Numbered from the stretch's first letter, positions 37,358 to 49,960 are shown. The stretch is DNA of 64,000 nucleotides from Isoetes taiwanensis (GCA_021234155.1 JAJEKV010000027.1:8044873-8108872), one strand, 5' to 3'. Notes: generated by a model not told the origin, from the sequence alone. Numbers and translations are program-made.

Positions 37358-37503
37358 CTGTTTCTAGCTGTCTCGAAATCCAGGATTTGTCTGGCAGCAG
37401 TTAGACCACAGATTCTTACCATTCAGGCTCATTGTTTCTAGCTGTCTCGAAATCCAGGATCTATCTGGCAACAGCTAGACCACAGATTCTTACTATTCAG
37501 GCA
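37358..37503. repeat. Tandem duplication of a ~72 bp unit
   Basis: GTTTCTAGCTGTCTCGAAAT then ACCACAGATTCTTAC is present twice in succession, with a few substitutions (TTTGTCTGGCAGCAG versus CTATCTGGCAACAG). Confidence 0.88.
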
Positions 37504-39688
37504 TATATATGAGCCGGAGAGCTCTTGCAGCCACTTCTAAATCGCGCAAGTCTGATGTTCTTCTAAATCGCCATATTCAGGTAACCTCTCTCCTTGCTCT
37601 CTCATTTCAAACTTCGTTGAAGCTTTTCATTCGCAGCTTTTCATTTGCAGCTTTTTATTTGCAAAATTTGGTCTTTGATAAATATAACCAGACTCGTTTC
37701 ACGAAATTGAGTTTTCTTGACGACTGTAGAGCATAGTTGTGGAGATTTGGCCCGTCGAAGTGTCCTGTAAAACTGTTGATGAAAGCTATAGACTATTTTA
37801 ACTGTACAGGTCTTAGTTTTAGGATGTGAGCCCAGCCTTAGCCATGAATGGCAAGGCCGGATGTGAGAAAGATTTGTGGGCTTGAGCTTGATAACTGAAT
37901 TTAATATTCGTGAAATCCTTCACTAGGTTATCATTCTTGTTGTTTTGTTCTGTATAGTTCTTTGAAGCAATCTGTTCCATCTATTTCGTAGCCAGCTTGC
38001 AAGCAGTGTTTGTGCGCCAAAATCCATTCTATCTCTAGTATAGATAGATAGTGTTTGTGTATGACATCTGTAAAAATTTCTTTGTTTACATGACAACTGA
38101 TCCGGCATTGCTAAGGCATAGCCAGCTAGCACGCCACAATCGGTTCTAATGCTTGGACGACATCTGTTAACAAAAGCCATTAAAAAGAGAAAAAGGACGA
38201 GGAATTAGCAAACAGAAAAGGGTCTGGCTAAGCCAAAAAACCCAGCCAAGGGCAGATTAAAAAAAAAAAACCCAACTGCGACTTCCTCCACCATTCCAAC
38301 TTCCTCCTTGCAATTCTTTCTTATGCACATTAAATTCTTTGTGGAACTTTCGGGCTGGCAGCAAATAATGAGGGCCTGAGTGAGGGCAATAAGGGGGGGA
38401 GGCCATCTATGACGCACATAACGGGAAAATGGATCGCAGAAGACCTTCTGGTGCTTAGATCAAACACCTAAATGGTGGAATGGATGCCCCAGATATGGAG
38501 CTATCGTATGCCCTAAAAATTGCCCCATGCTGAGGCTTTATTGGCGAGATACAGGGCTCCAAAGAAGCCCCTGTTTTGACCTCTAATGGTGCACAAGGGG
38601 CCTGCTCCGTTGAAAATCATTTAAAACCCTAAAAGAATGGGCAACATTATATAGGTCATGATTAGATCTCTCAAACGCATCTAGTGCGTTCAATTTTCGC
38701 CTGCCCTAAAAAAGGATCTTTTAGTTAATAAAATATGCAAAAAAGGGGGGGAATTTAAACCGGGCAATCCTGGCCATTGGATGGCCATCTGGGGGTGCTC
38801 CATAAGGGTCCCCGCATAATTGATGGCCTCCCCCCCTTATCACACTCAGCATGGATGGAAAAAAAAAGGGAGCCCCAGTGCCTCCTTTCGTCCGACGTCA
38901 TAATGACATTCTGTTTTATCGCTCTTTTTTAAACACAACATTGACGGTTGTTCCCTCCTTATCTATTGGTATTCTGACCATTGAATAACGTTATTCAAAA
39001 ATGAAAATTGGGAGTTGAAGTTCTGGATTTGGGCTAAAATTTTAAGGCTAAGTGGTGACGGTCCTCATTAGAATAAACTGATAAGAATCTATTGCTACAA
39101 AGTATCCGAGTGCCACCAATAATGAGCGGCCAAAACAATAGCCCAAACCACCCTGCTAAAAAACCACTGCCCTTTCGTTTGTAGATTATGTTATTTTTAA
39201 CTTCTTAGTTATTTATTGTGGTTTTTTAAACATGCCGATGAGATTGAATGGTTATGCCCCCATTATATAATGGTATTTTCCGAACCTATGATCTGCCGAT
39301 AATTTTGAATCGTTGTGCTCTCGATATGTAATGTATTATCACCATTGGATGACCTTATTTAGAAATGAAGATTAGAAGTCAACGTTCTAGATTTGAGCTT
39401 AAACTTTGAGACTAACGACGATTCTCCCCGTCACTCTAAACTGATTGAAATACATTGTTAAGCAAGTATTGCACCATGGTTGGCATTTGATTAGTGTTAT
39501 ATATTCCTCATCATACGGAGTGTATTGAGATTATAATCATTTGTGCTATTGGATGACGTGTAATTGGAAAAAGGAACGTAAACAAAGCATTATCAAGTAC
39601 GTTACTATCCTACACTTTTTGTTTTGGTTGGGAGTTAGGACGTGAAAATTCTCGTCTATTAGATAGGACTGACCTAAAGTAAACGGAC
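37504..39688. other. Spacer between LINE and Helitron remains
   Basis: No supported gene. Short frames near 37509 and 38205 have no recognisable domain. The Helitron 5' end must lie in its right part, but I could not place a TC terminus with confidence. Confidence 0.4.
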
Positions 39689-40351
39689 ATGGATAATAGC
39701 AATACGATTGCACAAAGGGATGTAGCTGAGAGCTATAGGGAGAGAGCATGACATAGAGAGAGAGAACGCTATGCAAATATGACTGAGGACGATAGAGAGA
39801 AGATACGAGAAAGAGCTAGAGAGCGTGCAAGACAACGTCATGCTAGAATAATAGAAGAGAGAAATGCAGAACATAGAGATGCAGTTGTGAGTCAGCAAAA
39901 TGGTACTACAAATTTGAATAGTTCGGTTGAAGGGAGTATGGAAGGGAAGATTGTGCGTGAAAGAAAAAGAGGACGGTATGCGAACTTACCCGAGGAGGAC
40001 AGGGACATGATACGTCGTAAAAGAGTAGAACGCTACATTAACTTATCCATGGAGCATAGGGAGAATATACGACAGAGAGATAGGGAACGCCATGCAGAGC
40101 TCTCTGAGGATGATAGAGTGAGATTGCAGCAAAGACAGGTAGAGCGCTATGCACAGCTATCTGAGGATGATAGAGAGAGCATAAGGCAAAAAGAGGTAGA
40201 ACGTTACGCAAGCTTAATTGAACATGATAGATTTAGAATGAGGCAAAGGGCTAGAGAGCGTTTAGGACGACCCCTCTCTATACCCCCACAGAGAGATGTA
40301 GCCTTTCGAACCATTGATATCATACCAACATCCTCAACCCAAACATATTGA
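39689..40351 (+). pseudogene. Helitron N-terminal charged repeat region
   Basis: From ATG 39689 the frame runs through one stop (39748-39750) to 40351. It encodes 5-6 copies of a ~24-residue Arg/Glu/Asp-rich unit, for example ERHAELSEDDRVRLQQRQVE and ERYAQLSEDDRESIRQKEVE. Helix-forming repeats of this sort occur ahead of some Helitron and Helitron-like proteins; their role is unknown, with nucleic-acid binding or oligomerisation as guesses. The next block continues in another frame from about 40314. Confidence 0.7.
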
Positions 40352-42035
40352 AGCAAATGGTACATATGGGGAGGTAACATCAGGAGCTTCCACACATTGG
40401 CAAGCCCGTGCACATGACATAAATTTGGCTATACGCCGAAATTATGTGATGTGCTCCTGGAATAAGAGATGCACACATTGCCAAATTCCACTTCTCAACG
40501 TTGAGCGCGATGGGTTCTGTTGTAATAAGGGAAGGTGGTTATTACCACCACTACCCCCTTTGCCCTTGGCACTAAACAACCTGTATAACATGAAAGAGTT
40601 TGCGGAGGTAGCAAGAAAAATAAATAAACTATTCTGTTCCAGTGTATTAGGAGTTAGCGGTGGATTTGTGAATTTAGACTTCCCATCTTCGGTAACTATT
40701 ACAGGACGAACATATCACCGATTACGACCCACATCGGAATCAGGGCATCTAATACATTGGTATATATATGATGAATCTGAACAATATGTACAAGCAGAAG
40801 CCCAAAGAGTACCATTTCAATGGGCTGCTACTGTCGGGTCAATTCTTGAACAAGTAAATCCATTTATCCAAAACCTTCGAACCATGGGAAGTATGCATAT
40901 GCCATCAGCATATATTACAATTCAAGGAGTGGTTGCTGGCAATGAGATTGCCGCCATTGCAGATGCCAGTAACACAGCCGATCTCGCTCCTCGGATAGCT
41001 GGCTTTTGGGTTTGTAACGAAGGGGAGCCAACCTTCATGAACATCCTTGACCCTATGTATGAACCATTGCAATATCCACTTTTTTTCCCACATGGAACTA
41101 TTGGTTGGGGACTTGGGAATGAACATGGTCTTACACAATTGCAATGGTATAGGTCTAGATTGCTACATGAGGAACGGATTCTTCAATTAGGGCGTTTGTG
41201 TGGAGAATATTTAGTTGACATGTATTCTAGAGTTGAGGATGCTCGTTTAAACTACTTCAGAACGCCAACATTTCGAAATAGAAGAGTACAATATGATGAG
41301 GACTATGCCGAACAAGAAAACGATGCTCAAAATGACGTCATTTTACCATCATCCTTCTTAGGATGTCAGAGATGGTGTTCTGTGCAAGTCGCTGATGCGT
41401 TGGCACTATCTAGGTCAAAAGGTCGCCCGACGTTATTCATCACTATGACTACAAATACGGATTGGCCAGAAATACGAGTCAGACTCAGACCTGGACAAAA
41501 TGCATCTGATGTTCCAATGATTGTTATCCGATGCTTTCATGGAAGATTGCAACGATTAAAGGAGCTTCTTCATAAATGTTTCCAGCATATATCATATATG
41601 ATAACTGTTATCGAATTTCAAAAACGAGGATTGCCACATGCTCACCTCGTCTTGCGTACTGAACCTGACATACCAATTGAATGCATAGACAAAATTATCT
41701 CTGCTGAATTGCCTGTAGATCCAGTCCTTCGAGGACAAGTTCAAAAGTTCATGATGCACAGAGACACAGAAAGGTGCTCTGCAAATGGTAGCCCATGCTG
41801 TTACAAATACCCGAGGGATGTCAACCCAACAACATATCTTGATTCGAAGGGTTATGTACAATATAGAAGGAGGAGTATAGATGATGTATGGGTGGTTCTG
41901 TGTAATGCTTTCCTTCTGCATGAGTTGGATTGTCATATTATGGTAGACGTAGCTTCTACGGTCCATGTATTCTCTTATCTTTATGGTTATACTTATAAAG
42001 GATTCAGCTTCTGTACCATCATCATTAGGCAATGA
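40314..42035 (+). pseudogene. Helitron Rep (HUH nuclease) region
   Basis: A 573-residue open stretch. It starts with a zinc segment (CTHCQIPLLNVERDGFCCNK followed by PPLPPLP), then the Helitron-like N domain (YEPLQYPLFFPHGTIGW). The Rep core has TNTDWPEI and the metal-binding HUH motif as KRGLPHAHLVLR, followed by ERCSANGSPCCYKYPR and the DCHIMVDVASTVHVFSYLYG block that comes before the catalytic tyrosines in the family. The frame is lost at the YTYKG stretch near 42000. This region would nick and join the element's ends. Confidence 0.9.
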
Positions 42036-42960
42036 GCATGAAACAATCGCGGAATCCTCATTGAGGAACAATGATCAAAGAGAATATACCACGAGCCAAT
42101 CATCAACACATGGACCATCTGAACAAGCCATTAGGCGGCCTATTAGGAATGAAATACAGGATTATTTGAGAGCACCTTATCTATCAGCAACAGAAGCGGC
42201 ATGGAGAACAATGTCATATGAAATAACAAATAAGTGTCCTGCTGTCAAATGCCTACCTTTACATCTTCCACATCCTAACACGAGGTCATTGCTAGATCGA
42301 TATTTCTTACGTCCTCTAGACCTCGAGTTTGATACCTTCACATATATTCAATACTATGAACAATACACCTTGACCGTATACAATTTAGCATTGGCAAGTG
42401 AATCTGGAAGCCATGTGGAACAAGAGCGGGAGGGGTTCACGAGGAATATAGTGAAGAGAAGGGTCAGGCAACCAATTGTATGTAGGATACGATTGCTATT
42501 GCCTCGTGTGGGAGAAGCATTCTACTTGAGACAATTTCTTTTACATCGCCCTGTGAGGACATGGGATCAGTTGAAAATTATCAATGAACAACAATATGAA
42601 ACGTACCAGCAAGCTGCAGAGGTAGAAGGATTACTCGCAGCACATAATAAAGCAGTGTTAGTCATGGAAGAAGCCATATCCTTATCATTGAGTCCCACGC
42701 AACTACGGTTTCTTTTTGCCATGCTACTGCTTGATCAAGATCCAGCAATTGAGCTATGGACTAGATTCAAAATACAGATGAGTGTGGATTTACTAGATGA
42801 ATATCCAAATGATGATATGACCGCGTTCAATGAATCAATTCATTTAATCAACAATATTCTGACACAACACAATACTAGCATCACGGCATTTGGTCTCCAA
42901 TTACATCCTCGTCTTGGAAGAAATGTCATCCACGAATTACAAAAATTTTCCGACCATTGA
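42002..42960 (+). pseudogene. Helitron linker after Rep
   Basis: Starts in a new frame after a shift near 42000. RNEIQDYLRAPYLSATEAAW corresponds to the conserved DEI-xYLxxRYLSxxEAxWR segment between Rep and helicase, and AVKCLPLHLP follows as in intact Helitrons. The rest (RRVRQPIVCRIRLLLPRVGE with FYLRQFLLHRP) is the usual pre-helicase region. It ends at TGA 42958. Confidence 0.88.
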
Positions 42961-44360
42961 AGATATTTAGATACCGTGATGCAGATGATGAGCCTAATGA
43001 ATAATGACCAACAAAAGATATACGACTTCATTCGTGAATGGTTAGAATCATGAGAAAGCACCCAACCGTTATTCATCGATGGAAAAGCCGGTAGGGAAAA
43101 GACATTCCTACTGAATTGCGTATGCCTGTCTGTACGAGGCAACCAAGGTATAGTCCTCCCATGTGGTACAACAGCATTAGCAGCTCTCCAATATCTAGGA
43201 CGAACGACCCACTCATTGTTCCAAATCTCTGTGGAAGAAAACAATTCGGGGTTACACTCAATGATAGAACATGATTCTGGTATAGCAGAATTGCTCATTG
43301 CAGCTAAGGTCATTATTTGGGATGAATTCCCAATGGCCAATAAAGCTGTCATGGAAAGTGCCCATCATCTGTTGCAATGATTGTGCGGGAACAGTCATCC
43401 GTTCGGTGGCAAACACTTCATCGCCTCTGGAGATTTTAGACAGGTAGCCCCTGTTGTCAAGGGAGGAGGGAGAAATGCAACATATAATGCATCTATAAAA
43501 TCCTCGACACTTTGGCAAAGTTTTCGTGTGTTTAGATTAGAATAACCAATATGCAATGCGCGAGATCCTGAATTAATGCTATTTGTTGATCGTATAGGAG
43601 AGAATTGGGAAGAATCCACAATCTTACTGGATATCTTCAACACAACTACGAGCGTAGAAAATAGTGTTGAGTTTCTCTATCCTTCTAGCATCCTTCAAGA
43701 CTCAGCACTATGCAAAAAACGTAACTTTCTATCTCCAATCAACAAGAGCATTGATAATATAAATGGCCACGTTCTTAATAGACTTTGTACTTATGACAAA
43801 TCATATTATAGCCATGATCACATCACCGAACAAGATGAGATTATACATGACCATCCTTATGCGACATCAGATTTCTTAAATAACTTCACTCATTCTGGAA
43901 TACCTAATCACGAACTAAAGCTTAAAGTAGGCGCTATATGTCACATTATGAAATGATTAGACATGGAAAAAGGTCTAGTAAAAAATGCAAGAGTTATGGT
44001 CGTTTCGATGCACGCAAAATTCGTGATGGTAAAAGTATTAGATGATACAACTCAAGAGGATGCATGCACATACCCAATCTCTAGAACCGACTTCTTTTAT
44101 TAACTAGAGAACCGGCCCTGGACCATACATAGACGACAGTTACCCCTACGATTATCCTACTCAATTACCTTCAACAGCTGTCAAGGATTAACATTGGATC
44201 GTGTAGTTATCGACTTACGTACCGATGTATTTGCACACGGCCAATTATACACTGTGCTTAGTCGCATGCGGACAAAAGAAGATGCACTCATCTTACTTTC
44301 ACCAGAAAACACTATGAAGCATACTAAGAACATGGTTTATAAAGAGTTGCTATGTTGATA
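42960..44360 (+). pseudogene. Helitron Pif1-like helicase
   Basis: Helicase motifs are present but broken across stops. Walker A reads FIDGKAGREKTFLL, with Glu where the family has Gly before Lys-Thr. Walker B is intact as VIIWDEFPMANK. Motif III is ASGDFRQVAPVVKGGGR. Later motifs are CKKRNFLSPINKSIDNIN, LPLRLSYSITFNSCQGLTLD and HGQLYTVLSRMRTKEDALIL, ending LLC-stop at about 44358. There are at least five in-frame stops. The Walker A change would independently prevent ATP binding. Confidence 0.9.
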
Positions 44361-44647
44361 ATGTATGCTTTCCCTCAATCTTTTTTTTTGTACAGGTCTC
44401 GTAAGAAAATGATAAGAATTAAACTTGGAATAAGGTACACACTCTCCAACTTTTACAATTATCGCATCCACGTTTCTTTGACCATTCCTTGCAGGTGCAC
44501 ATGACTTCTCCAGCATTCATCTGCAAATGACATTATCACATACAAAAATTTGGAGTTGTTCATATAAGGTACGTTAAAAAAAAAAAGAAGGGTCGTACGA
44601 TAGATGACGTGCTATTCAATTACCATGGGATTCCCCTTACGCATCTT
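44361..44647. other. Presumed Helitron 3' flank
   Basis: AT-rich, with runs of T (44380) and A (44577-44587). A CTRR terminus with a hairpin was looked for but none was convincing. Confidence 0.3.
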
Positions 44648-44697
44648 TGAGAGAGAAAGAGATAGAGTGAGAGTGAGAGGGAGAGAGAGAAAGAGAA
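44648..44697. repeat. GA-rich microsatellite
   Basis: Imperfect GAGAGA/GAGTGAGA run; a second AG-rich tract (GGAGAGAGAGAGGAAAGGG) lies at about 44822. Confidence 0.8.
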
Positions 44698-44717
44698 TCA
44701 ACACCCGAAACAATAAT

Positions 44718-44806
44718 CATCGCGGTGGCAGCCTAGTGTTCAAGCTATTGGTAATGGGCGACCCCCATCCAGGCCTAAAACCCATTGACTATCATCAGGA
44801 TGCACA
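44718..44806. repeat. Short dispersed repeat, copy 1 (SINE-like)
   Basis: Begins CATCGCGGTGGCAGCCTAGT and continues TTGGTAATGGGCGACCCCCA to CATCAGGATGCA. The same ~90 bp unit occurs at 44868 and 45660. The AGCCTAGTGGTGAAGCC part loosely recalls a tRNA A box, but no good B box is seen, so SINE origin is only a guess. Confidence 0.6.
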
Positions 44807-44867
44807 AAAAGGGGGGATGGAGGGAGAGAGAGAGGAAAGGGTAATGGAGAATAATGAAAGGAATGTT

Positions 44868-44957
44868 CATCGCGGTGACAGCCTAGTGGTGAAGCCATTG
44901 GTAATGGGCGATCCCCACCCAGGCCCAAAACCCACTGACTCTCATCGGATGCATATA
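44868..44957. repeat. Short dispersed repeat, copy 2
   Basis: Same unit as 44718-44806, with CCTAGTGGTGAAGCCATTGG and ATGGGCGATCCCCACCCAGG. It is preceded by its own AG-rich tract. Confidence 0.65.
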
Positions 44958-45089
44958 AAAGAAAAGGAAAAATATGTGGGAGGGGGGGGTTATTAAGAAG
45001 AACATTCATTTTGGGAAGGGACTCGCAAAGGACACAAAACCGGCCGTTCATCACAACAACAGTATACAATGTTTGAAGAATAGAGAGGG

Positions 45090-45420
45090 GTAGCCGACCA
45101 TAGGAACAATATCGGGCTACCCCGGCAACAAAAGAAATGTGCGCAGGCAGTATAGAAGGGTAATGGCGACAACTTCTTATCGGGATAAAAAACCTCGCCC
45201 TTTCGGGTTTTCGAGGAAAACCCTAATGAGAAATGGTCGCCAGCAACCTTGAATGTGTTGCCTGGAGAACCGAAGGAGATGGGTCGATGGCGAAACCAAA
45301 AAAAGCAGGACCTCTGAAGATGGCATAAAACCTGCAAGCAACACAAAGAACTCTAAAAAACACCCGTGACTGGTTAGAGAAAAATCAAAGAGCAGCACCC
45401 AATAGGGTGGAGAACAACAT
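45090..45420 (+). repeat. CATGCA-family core, partial copy
   Basis: Contains CTTATCGGGATAAAAAACC and CCCTTTCGGGTTTTCGAGG with AAAACCCTAATGAG, the same core as 58780-58835 and, inverted, 21165-21215. It is preceded by a GGGTAGCCGACC stretch like the one at 58668. The CATGCA tract is absent. Confidence 0.6.
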
Positions 45421-45659
45421 CACACAACGGGTGGAGAACAATTATGTAAAAAGAAATATGCTACACATGGATGGTCAAAACTGAACAAAAACAATAGACG
45501 AACTCGAAATAACATATAAGGGCGGGTAGGGTGGGAAGCAACGGACAAGGAAAGAGATGCTGCTGTGAGAAGACGCCGATAACGAGCCACAAGAAGGACG
45601 AGCACATATATAGCTGCTCGTCCCTTCCCAGAATAACGATCCGAGGGTTCAGATCGATG

Positions 45660-45750
45660 CTATCGCGGTGACATTCTAGTGGCAAAGCCATTGGTAATGG
45701 GCGATCCCCACCCAGGCCCAAAACCCACTGACTGTCATCGGATGCTGGAA
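45660..45750. repeat. Short dispersed repeat, copy 3
   Basis: Third copy of the unit at 44718 and 44868 (TATCGCGGTGACATTCTAGT, then ATGGGCGATCCCCACCCAGG, ending CATCGGATGCTGG). Confidence 0.65.
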
Positions 45751-48518
45751 ACAAAAAAAGATGGGACATACTATAGTGGGAATCCCATGGTGTTCAACTC
45801 CTGCATGTTTTCAAACTATCTATCTAAATAGATACATCGAGTAGTCTTGGTAATTCTATAAAATTTGGCAAACATTCTACTACCAATTATGTAGATGAGG
45901 GTTCTTATTGTTGAATAAGATGACAAAGAATGTAATTGTAGTATAAATAAGGTAGAATATGAAGTAGGTTTGGCATGAAAAATGTCACATGGCCATTCAC
46001 TTTCGTTCAGAAACCACGTTCGTTATAGTCAAAGAATCCTAGAATATGATGGAATTCTGGTGTGCTTTTTTAGACTTCTTACATCATTTTCGAATTAACA
46101 CAGAAATTACATAAAGATTCTAACATTTATTTTGAAAAGTAGATGGTTCATATTTGTGCTCTACATATGACCCCACACTCCCGCACCATGTAAGAGAACA
46201 TGCACAACCAACACTCGAAACAAATGTGCTTAGTGAGAAGGCAAGATTTCTAACACATCTTTGTCTCTTTCAACTGCTAGAGCTGAAACATTTGGGTTAA
46301 AAGGGACATGGTGCCACTACTTCGCCAAGCAGATGATAAAATTGTGGCTTGTAATAGGGACTAAAAATTAACGTGTATAAGTCTTTAATTTCATCAGTAG
46401 TATTTGCCAACTTTATATGTTGTCTTTTATATTTTGATCAAGAGAAGCATGCTTCCTATCTTTTTGTTTTTCTTTCTTCTTCTTCTTTTTTTTTTCCCCT
46501 TTTTTTGTCTTTCTTTGTCTTCTATTAGGTATGAATGGACATAAAACATTTTGCATTAATTTCAAAAAGCAAATAGGCTATATGTCGCTCCATTCGCGCC
46601 TCTGCAAATAGTACAAAGATTCTAGCATTTATTTTAAAAAGTAAATGTTTCATATCTGTGTCTTGGTAATACGACACTTGCTTTTTTTGGATAGTATGTG
46701 TATCCTCTTGGATTGAAAGGTGTGGCTACATCTCTTTTGCGCATAGATAAGACCCTTGATGTCGCACTTATGAGAGGACGAAAAATATTGGCAAAGGTGT
46801 TGAATATTGCAGTAAATTGTTATTGCGCCTAACTTTTCTTTTAGCTGCATATCAATCTAAGAAAGTGGGGTCTATGTAAGATAGAAAAATAGAAATTTTA
46901 ACATCCAAGAAAGGGAGTCTATTCAACTAAAGTGCGAATTGACGTTATGCATTCTCGCTGTTCAATTAGATATTTTTTGCTCTACTAGCATGTTAATATA
47001 AAGAGCAACAAATGACATTATGCCATTTTGTAACTATGCCCTTTTTTATTTCGTCATGGACATGTGGTCCATGGTAGACAAGGACCAATCATAGAACGAT
47101 GGATGCCACTTAATCTTTGACTTTGACACTTGGGCAATTTCCACAACGCAATAAAAAAAACAATGTCCATAATGCAATAAACATTATTTATTTTATTGTA
47201 ATAGAAAGTAAATTAAAGTAATACAAAATAAACATTTACTTTATAATAAAAATTTATCAAAGTGGCCAAGACCATCGCGAACATTTCTCTTTATCAAACA
47301 TTGTGTTCAATCAACATTGTATTTAAAGAAATGTAAGTTTTGAGAGGATGCTTAATTGAAGGGATGGAGTAATATAAATTAGTATATGGACTAGACTCAT
47401 GAACAAATAAAAAAGTGGGTTACCATTGACTTGCTTGTCTACCTACATGGTTGTCCAGAAAGAGAAATACAACGGCCGCAAATATTTTCCTATGCCAATT
47501 TGCTTATTGGTTACAACCAGTAGAATTGAACTCACTAAACATTTTTTTTTTCCAAGAAAGATTCGAATGGCATCTTTCGAATAAGATCACAAATTCCATG
47601 AACAACCACAACTAAAAAAATTCACTTTTTTTTTATTGTCTGTGGGTGCTCTCGCGCAAGCTTATGGATCCTCTAAGGTTTTTCACCAACAGGGCTCTCA
47701 TTTGGTTCATTTCCATCCTAAACACACGTTGCTTCGACACTCTCCTTCTCACTCATTCAACTTCAATCGCCAGTCAAACATTCCTCTAGGATGTTTTTAA
47801 TAGTATTGGACAATGAAACTTGAAGATCATAGACATTTCTTCTACGTGCTTTTCCATTTCAGCTGCACAAAAGAATGCACCATTCTCTATTCTGAGAACA
47901 TTCTCTAATGTATTATCAATCAATGCTCTCGCAGCCACAGCGGAGCTACTTTCTAGCAATTTCCTTTCTTCATCCAAGCAACTCCTTCCACGAGCTTCCC
48001 TATAAAAATTCATGGCAATGATAATGGCAATGGCAAAAAGATTCACGACTTGTTACCTGATCTCCTCCATCGGTCATGACTTTGGAGCTTAACAATCGAG
48101 TTTAATTCTGCTATTAATCGACATTTGAAGGTGGTCAATGTTTGATGCTATATTAGTGCATCTTTTTAAAATATTATCACATCCTTTTTTAAAAGTTGTG
48201 TTGGCCATTCAAAAAGTAGAAGGTTTGGCTATTTTTTATTGCACAATATCTAGCATAATAACTAGGGGTTATTTTTATAGTTGTATATGTTTTTTGGCAT
48301 GGTTTTCCTATTATTTTAGTGTTGTATTTATTGGGGCATATTAAATAGTATTTCTAGAGTGTGTCACCTTTGGAGCATTGATTTAAATTAGCTTAAACAA
48401 TCTAACCCCACATTCTTAATGGTTTTTGCCCTATTTTTTGCATGGACTCTTTTCCCTTATCCATCTCAATGGCCAGATTGACTCTGACTTCTTAATCCAA
48501 TGATTCATCATAGCTTTT
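45751..48518. other. Spacer without a recognised gene
   Basis: No supported coding region. Two related short segments occur (46105-46160 and 46605-46665, ARAGATTCTARCATTTATTTT). The stretch 46527-46590 resembles the LINE tail at 37119-37190. A relative of the GC palindrome context lies at 47264. 47786-48046 on the minus strand has a short frame with no known domain. Confidence 0.4.
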
Positions 48519-48725
48519 TTTTTTTTTAATATTCTAATTTTCAATATATCTCTAGTATAAGTGGACCTGCAAATATCGACCTTTTCCTTCCTAGGGTTAG
48601 ATGATAAGAAATTGTAAATAAACTCTCAAACCGGCTGGAAGGCAACAACCGTGTTGCTTTGCGTGACAAATGGCTTCTGTTTTTCTTTTGTGTTTCTATT
48701 TTGCAGATTTGTATTTGAATAGGAC
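48519..48725. repeat. ~205 bp direct repeat, copy 1
   Basis: Closely matches 61078-61280 with about eight differences. It runs from TTTTTTTTAATATTCTAATT through CTCAAACCGGCTGGAAGGCA to TTTTGCAGATTTGTATTTGA. The bases before it (AATGATTCATCATAGC plus a T run) also occur at 56985-57011, where a different sequence follows the T run. Confidence 0.88.
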
Positions 48726-49573
48726 ACATTCCTCTAGATGGCGATTGCAGACAACTTGAGTCCTATTACTTGCTTGAAGTCGGATGCGTATGTGTATATT
48801 TTAAAGACAATCCTTTCTCTGAATTTCAGGGTTTCTAAAACCCTAAGTTGTGCAGTTTCATGCCATTCTTTCTGCCCATTCATGAGACTTAGGTTTATGA
48901 TGCAATATTCTTGAGGATCTATTGGCAGGTGTATGCGTTAGATAATTTCATATTTATTTTGAAATATTTGGAAAGGCTTGGAGAAACCTCGAAGAAGTCG
49001 ATCCCAGAATAGCAAGAACATATTTATCTGGAAAGCCCCGCAAGGCTTTGAGTCACTCTGATTTGCAGCAGAATTGATCTGGGCAAGAGGAGTGTAACCT
49101 CTTGACCTCTTGAGAAGGTGACAGCTATCAGAGCCTATTGAAAACAGCTTTTTTCTATAAGACTACCGCAACTTCAGAGGAAGAAGTTGCACTTTTGGCA
49201 TTATGGTGAGTTCATGAGTGCCTTAGCTGATAAAAAGACCTCAATGTCTCTTCTATTTGATCCTTTAGGCCTTTGCTAGTTGCACGTACTGTCCTAAATC
49301 TTCTTCTTGTAGTGCTATGAATTCTTTTCTGTCCTGTGTTGGACATTCTGTTCTGTGAACATCCTCTGTTTGCAATGCCAGTTATGACCTGTATGTGAAA
49401 ATCTTCCTCTCTTTGAGTTGCTATAGATGGTCAGAGGAATATAAAAGCAACTGCACGCAACCTTGCCTTTGAGTTGCCACAGATGGTCAGGGGACGCAAA
49501 AGCAATTGCAGGCAACCTTGCCGTAAGAGATAAAGTGTCTACAATTTCTACTGGATGCGCCCAATTTGCTTTT
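48726..49573. other. Spacer left of the TIR element
   Basis: No gene recognised. An ATG at 48738 opens a frame of under 60 codons. A short coding-like string (ATSEEEVALLALW) precedes a GTGAGTT donor-like site at about 49205, too little to call an exon. Two related ~45 bp segments (GAGTTGCYAYAGATGGTCAG then GCAACCTTGCC) lie at 49415-49470 and 49471-49525. Confidence 0.35.
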
Positions 49574-49598
49574 AACAAGATTGCGTATTAAACGGGAG
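49574..49598 (+). repeat. Left terminal inverted repeat
   Basis: Reads AACAAGATTGCGT followed by ATTAAACGGGAG. It pairs with 56746-56770. The 12 inner bases match exactly. Confidence 0.75.
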
Positions 49599-49960
49599 CA
49601 AATCATCGAAACGAGAGCAAAAGGAATATTCCTTTAAGATTCCCTTTTTTTTTTTTACAAAAAAGGGGTAAAACGAGGAAAAAAAAGGGTTGCATGAAAT
49701 TCTATTTTGATCCCCCTCCCCCCCTCCCCCAAATGACTAGTTTTTTTGTGCAACAAAAGAATTGACTTTTTTAAAGTGACACTTTTCTTAGCAAATAGAA
49801 TGTTCTTGAAGTATGTTTTTAGAGAGAAACTCTAATTTCAGAGGATAAAATATTTAACAAAAAATTGAAGTAAAGTCTGTAACTGAAACTGTAGTATTCT
49901 TAAAATTTGAAGATAAAATCTTCATATTCACATGCAAAATTTACAGTCTTTTTCTAAGAC

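Larger units (their letters stand above)
39689..44360 (+). mobile_element. Helitron, coding region decayed
   Basis: One protein in fragments, in the usual Helitron order: a charged N-terminal repeat region, a CxxC zinc segment, the HUH Rep nuclease, then a Pif1-like helicase. The pieces are broken by stops and frameshifts near 39748, 40330, 42000, 42957, 43030, 43378, 43543, 43954 and 44101. Helitrons move by rolling-circle replication; this copy could not make the protein. The 5' TC and 3' hairpin/CTRR ends were not found with confidence, so the limits given are those of the coding remains. Confidence 0.92.

Noticed and set aside
44718-44806. tRNA gene
   Set aside because: Only a loose A-box-like string; no B box, anticodon arm or cloverleaf could be drawn.
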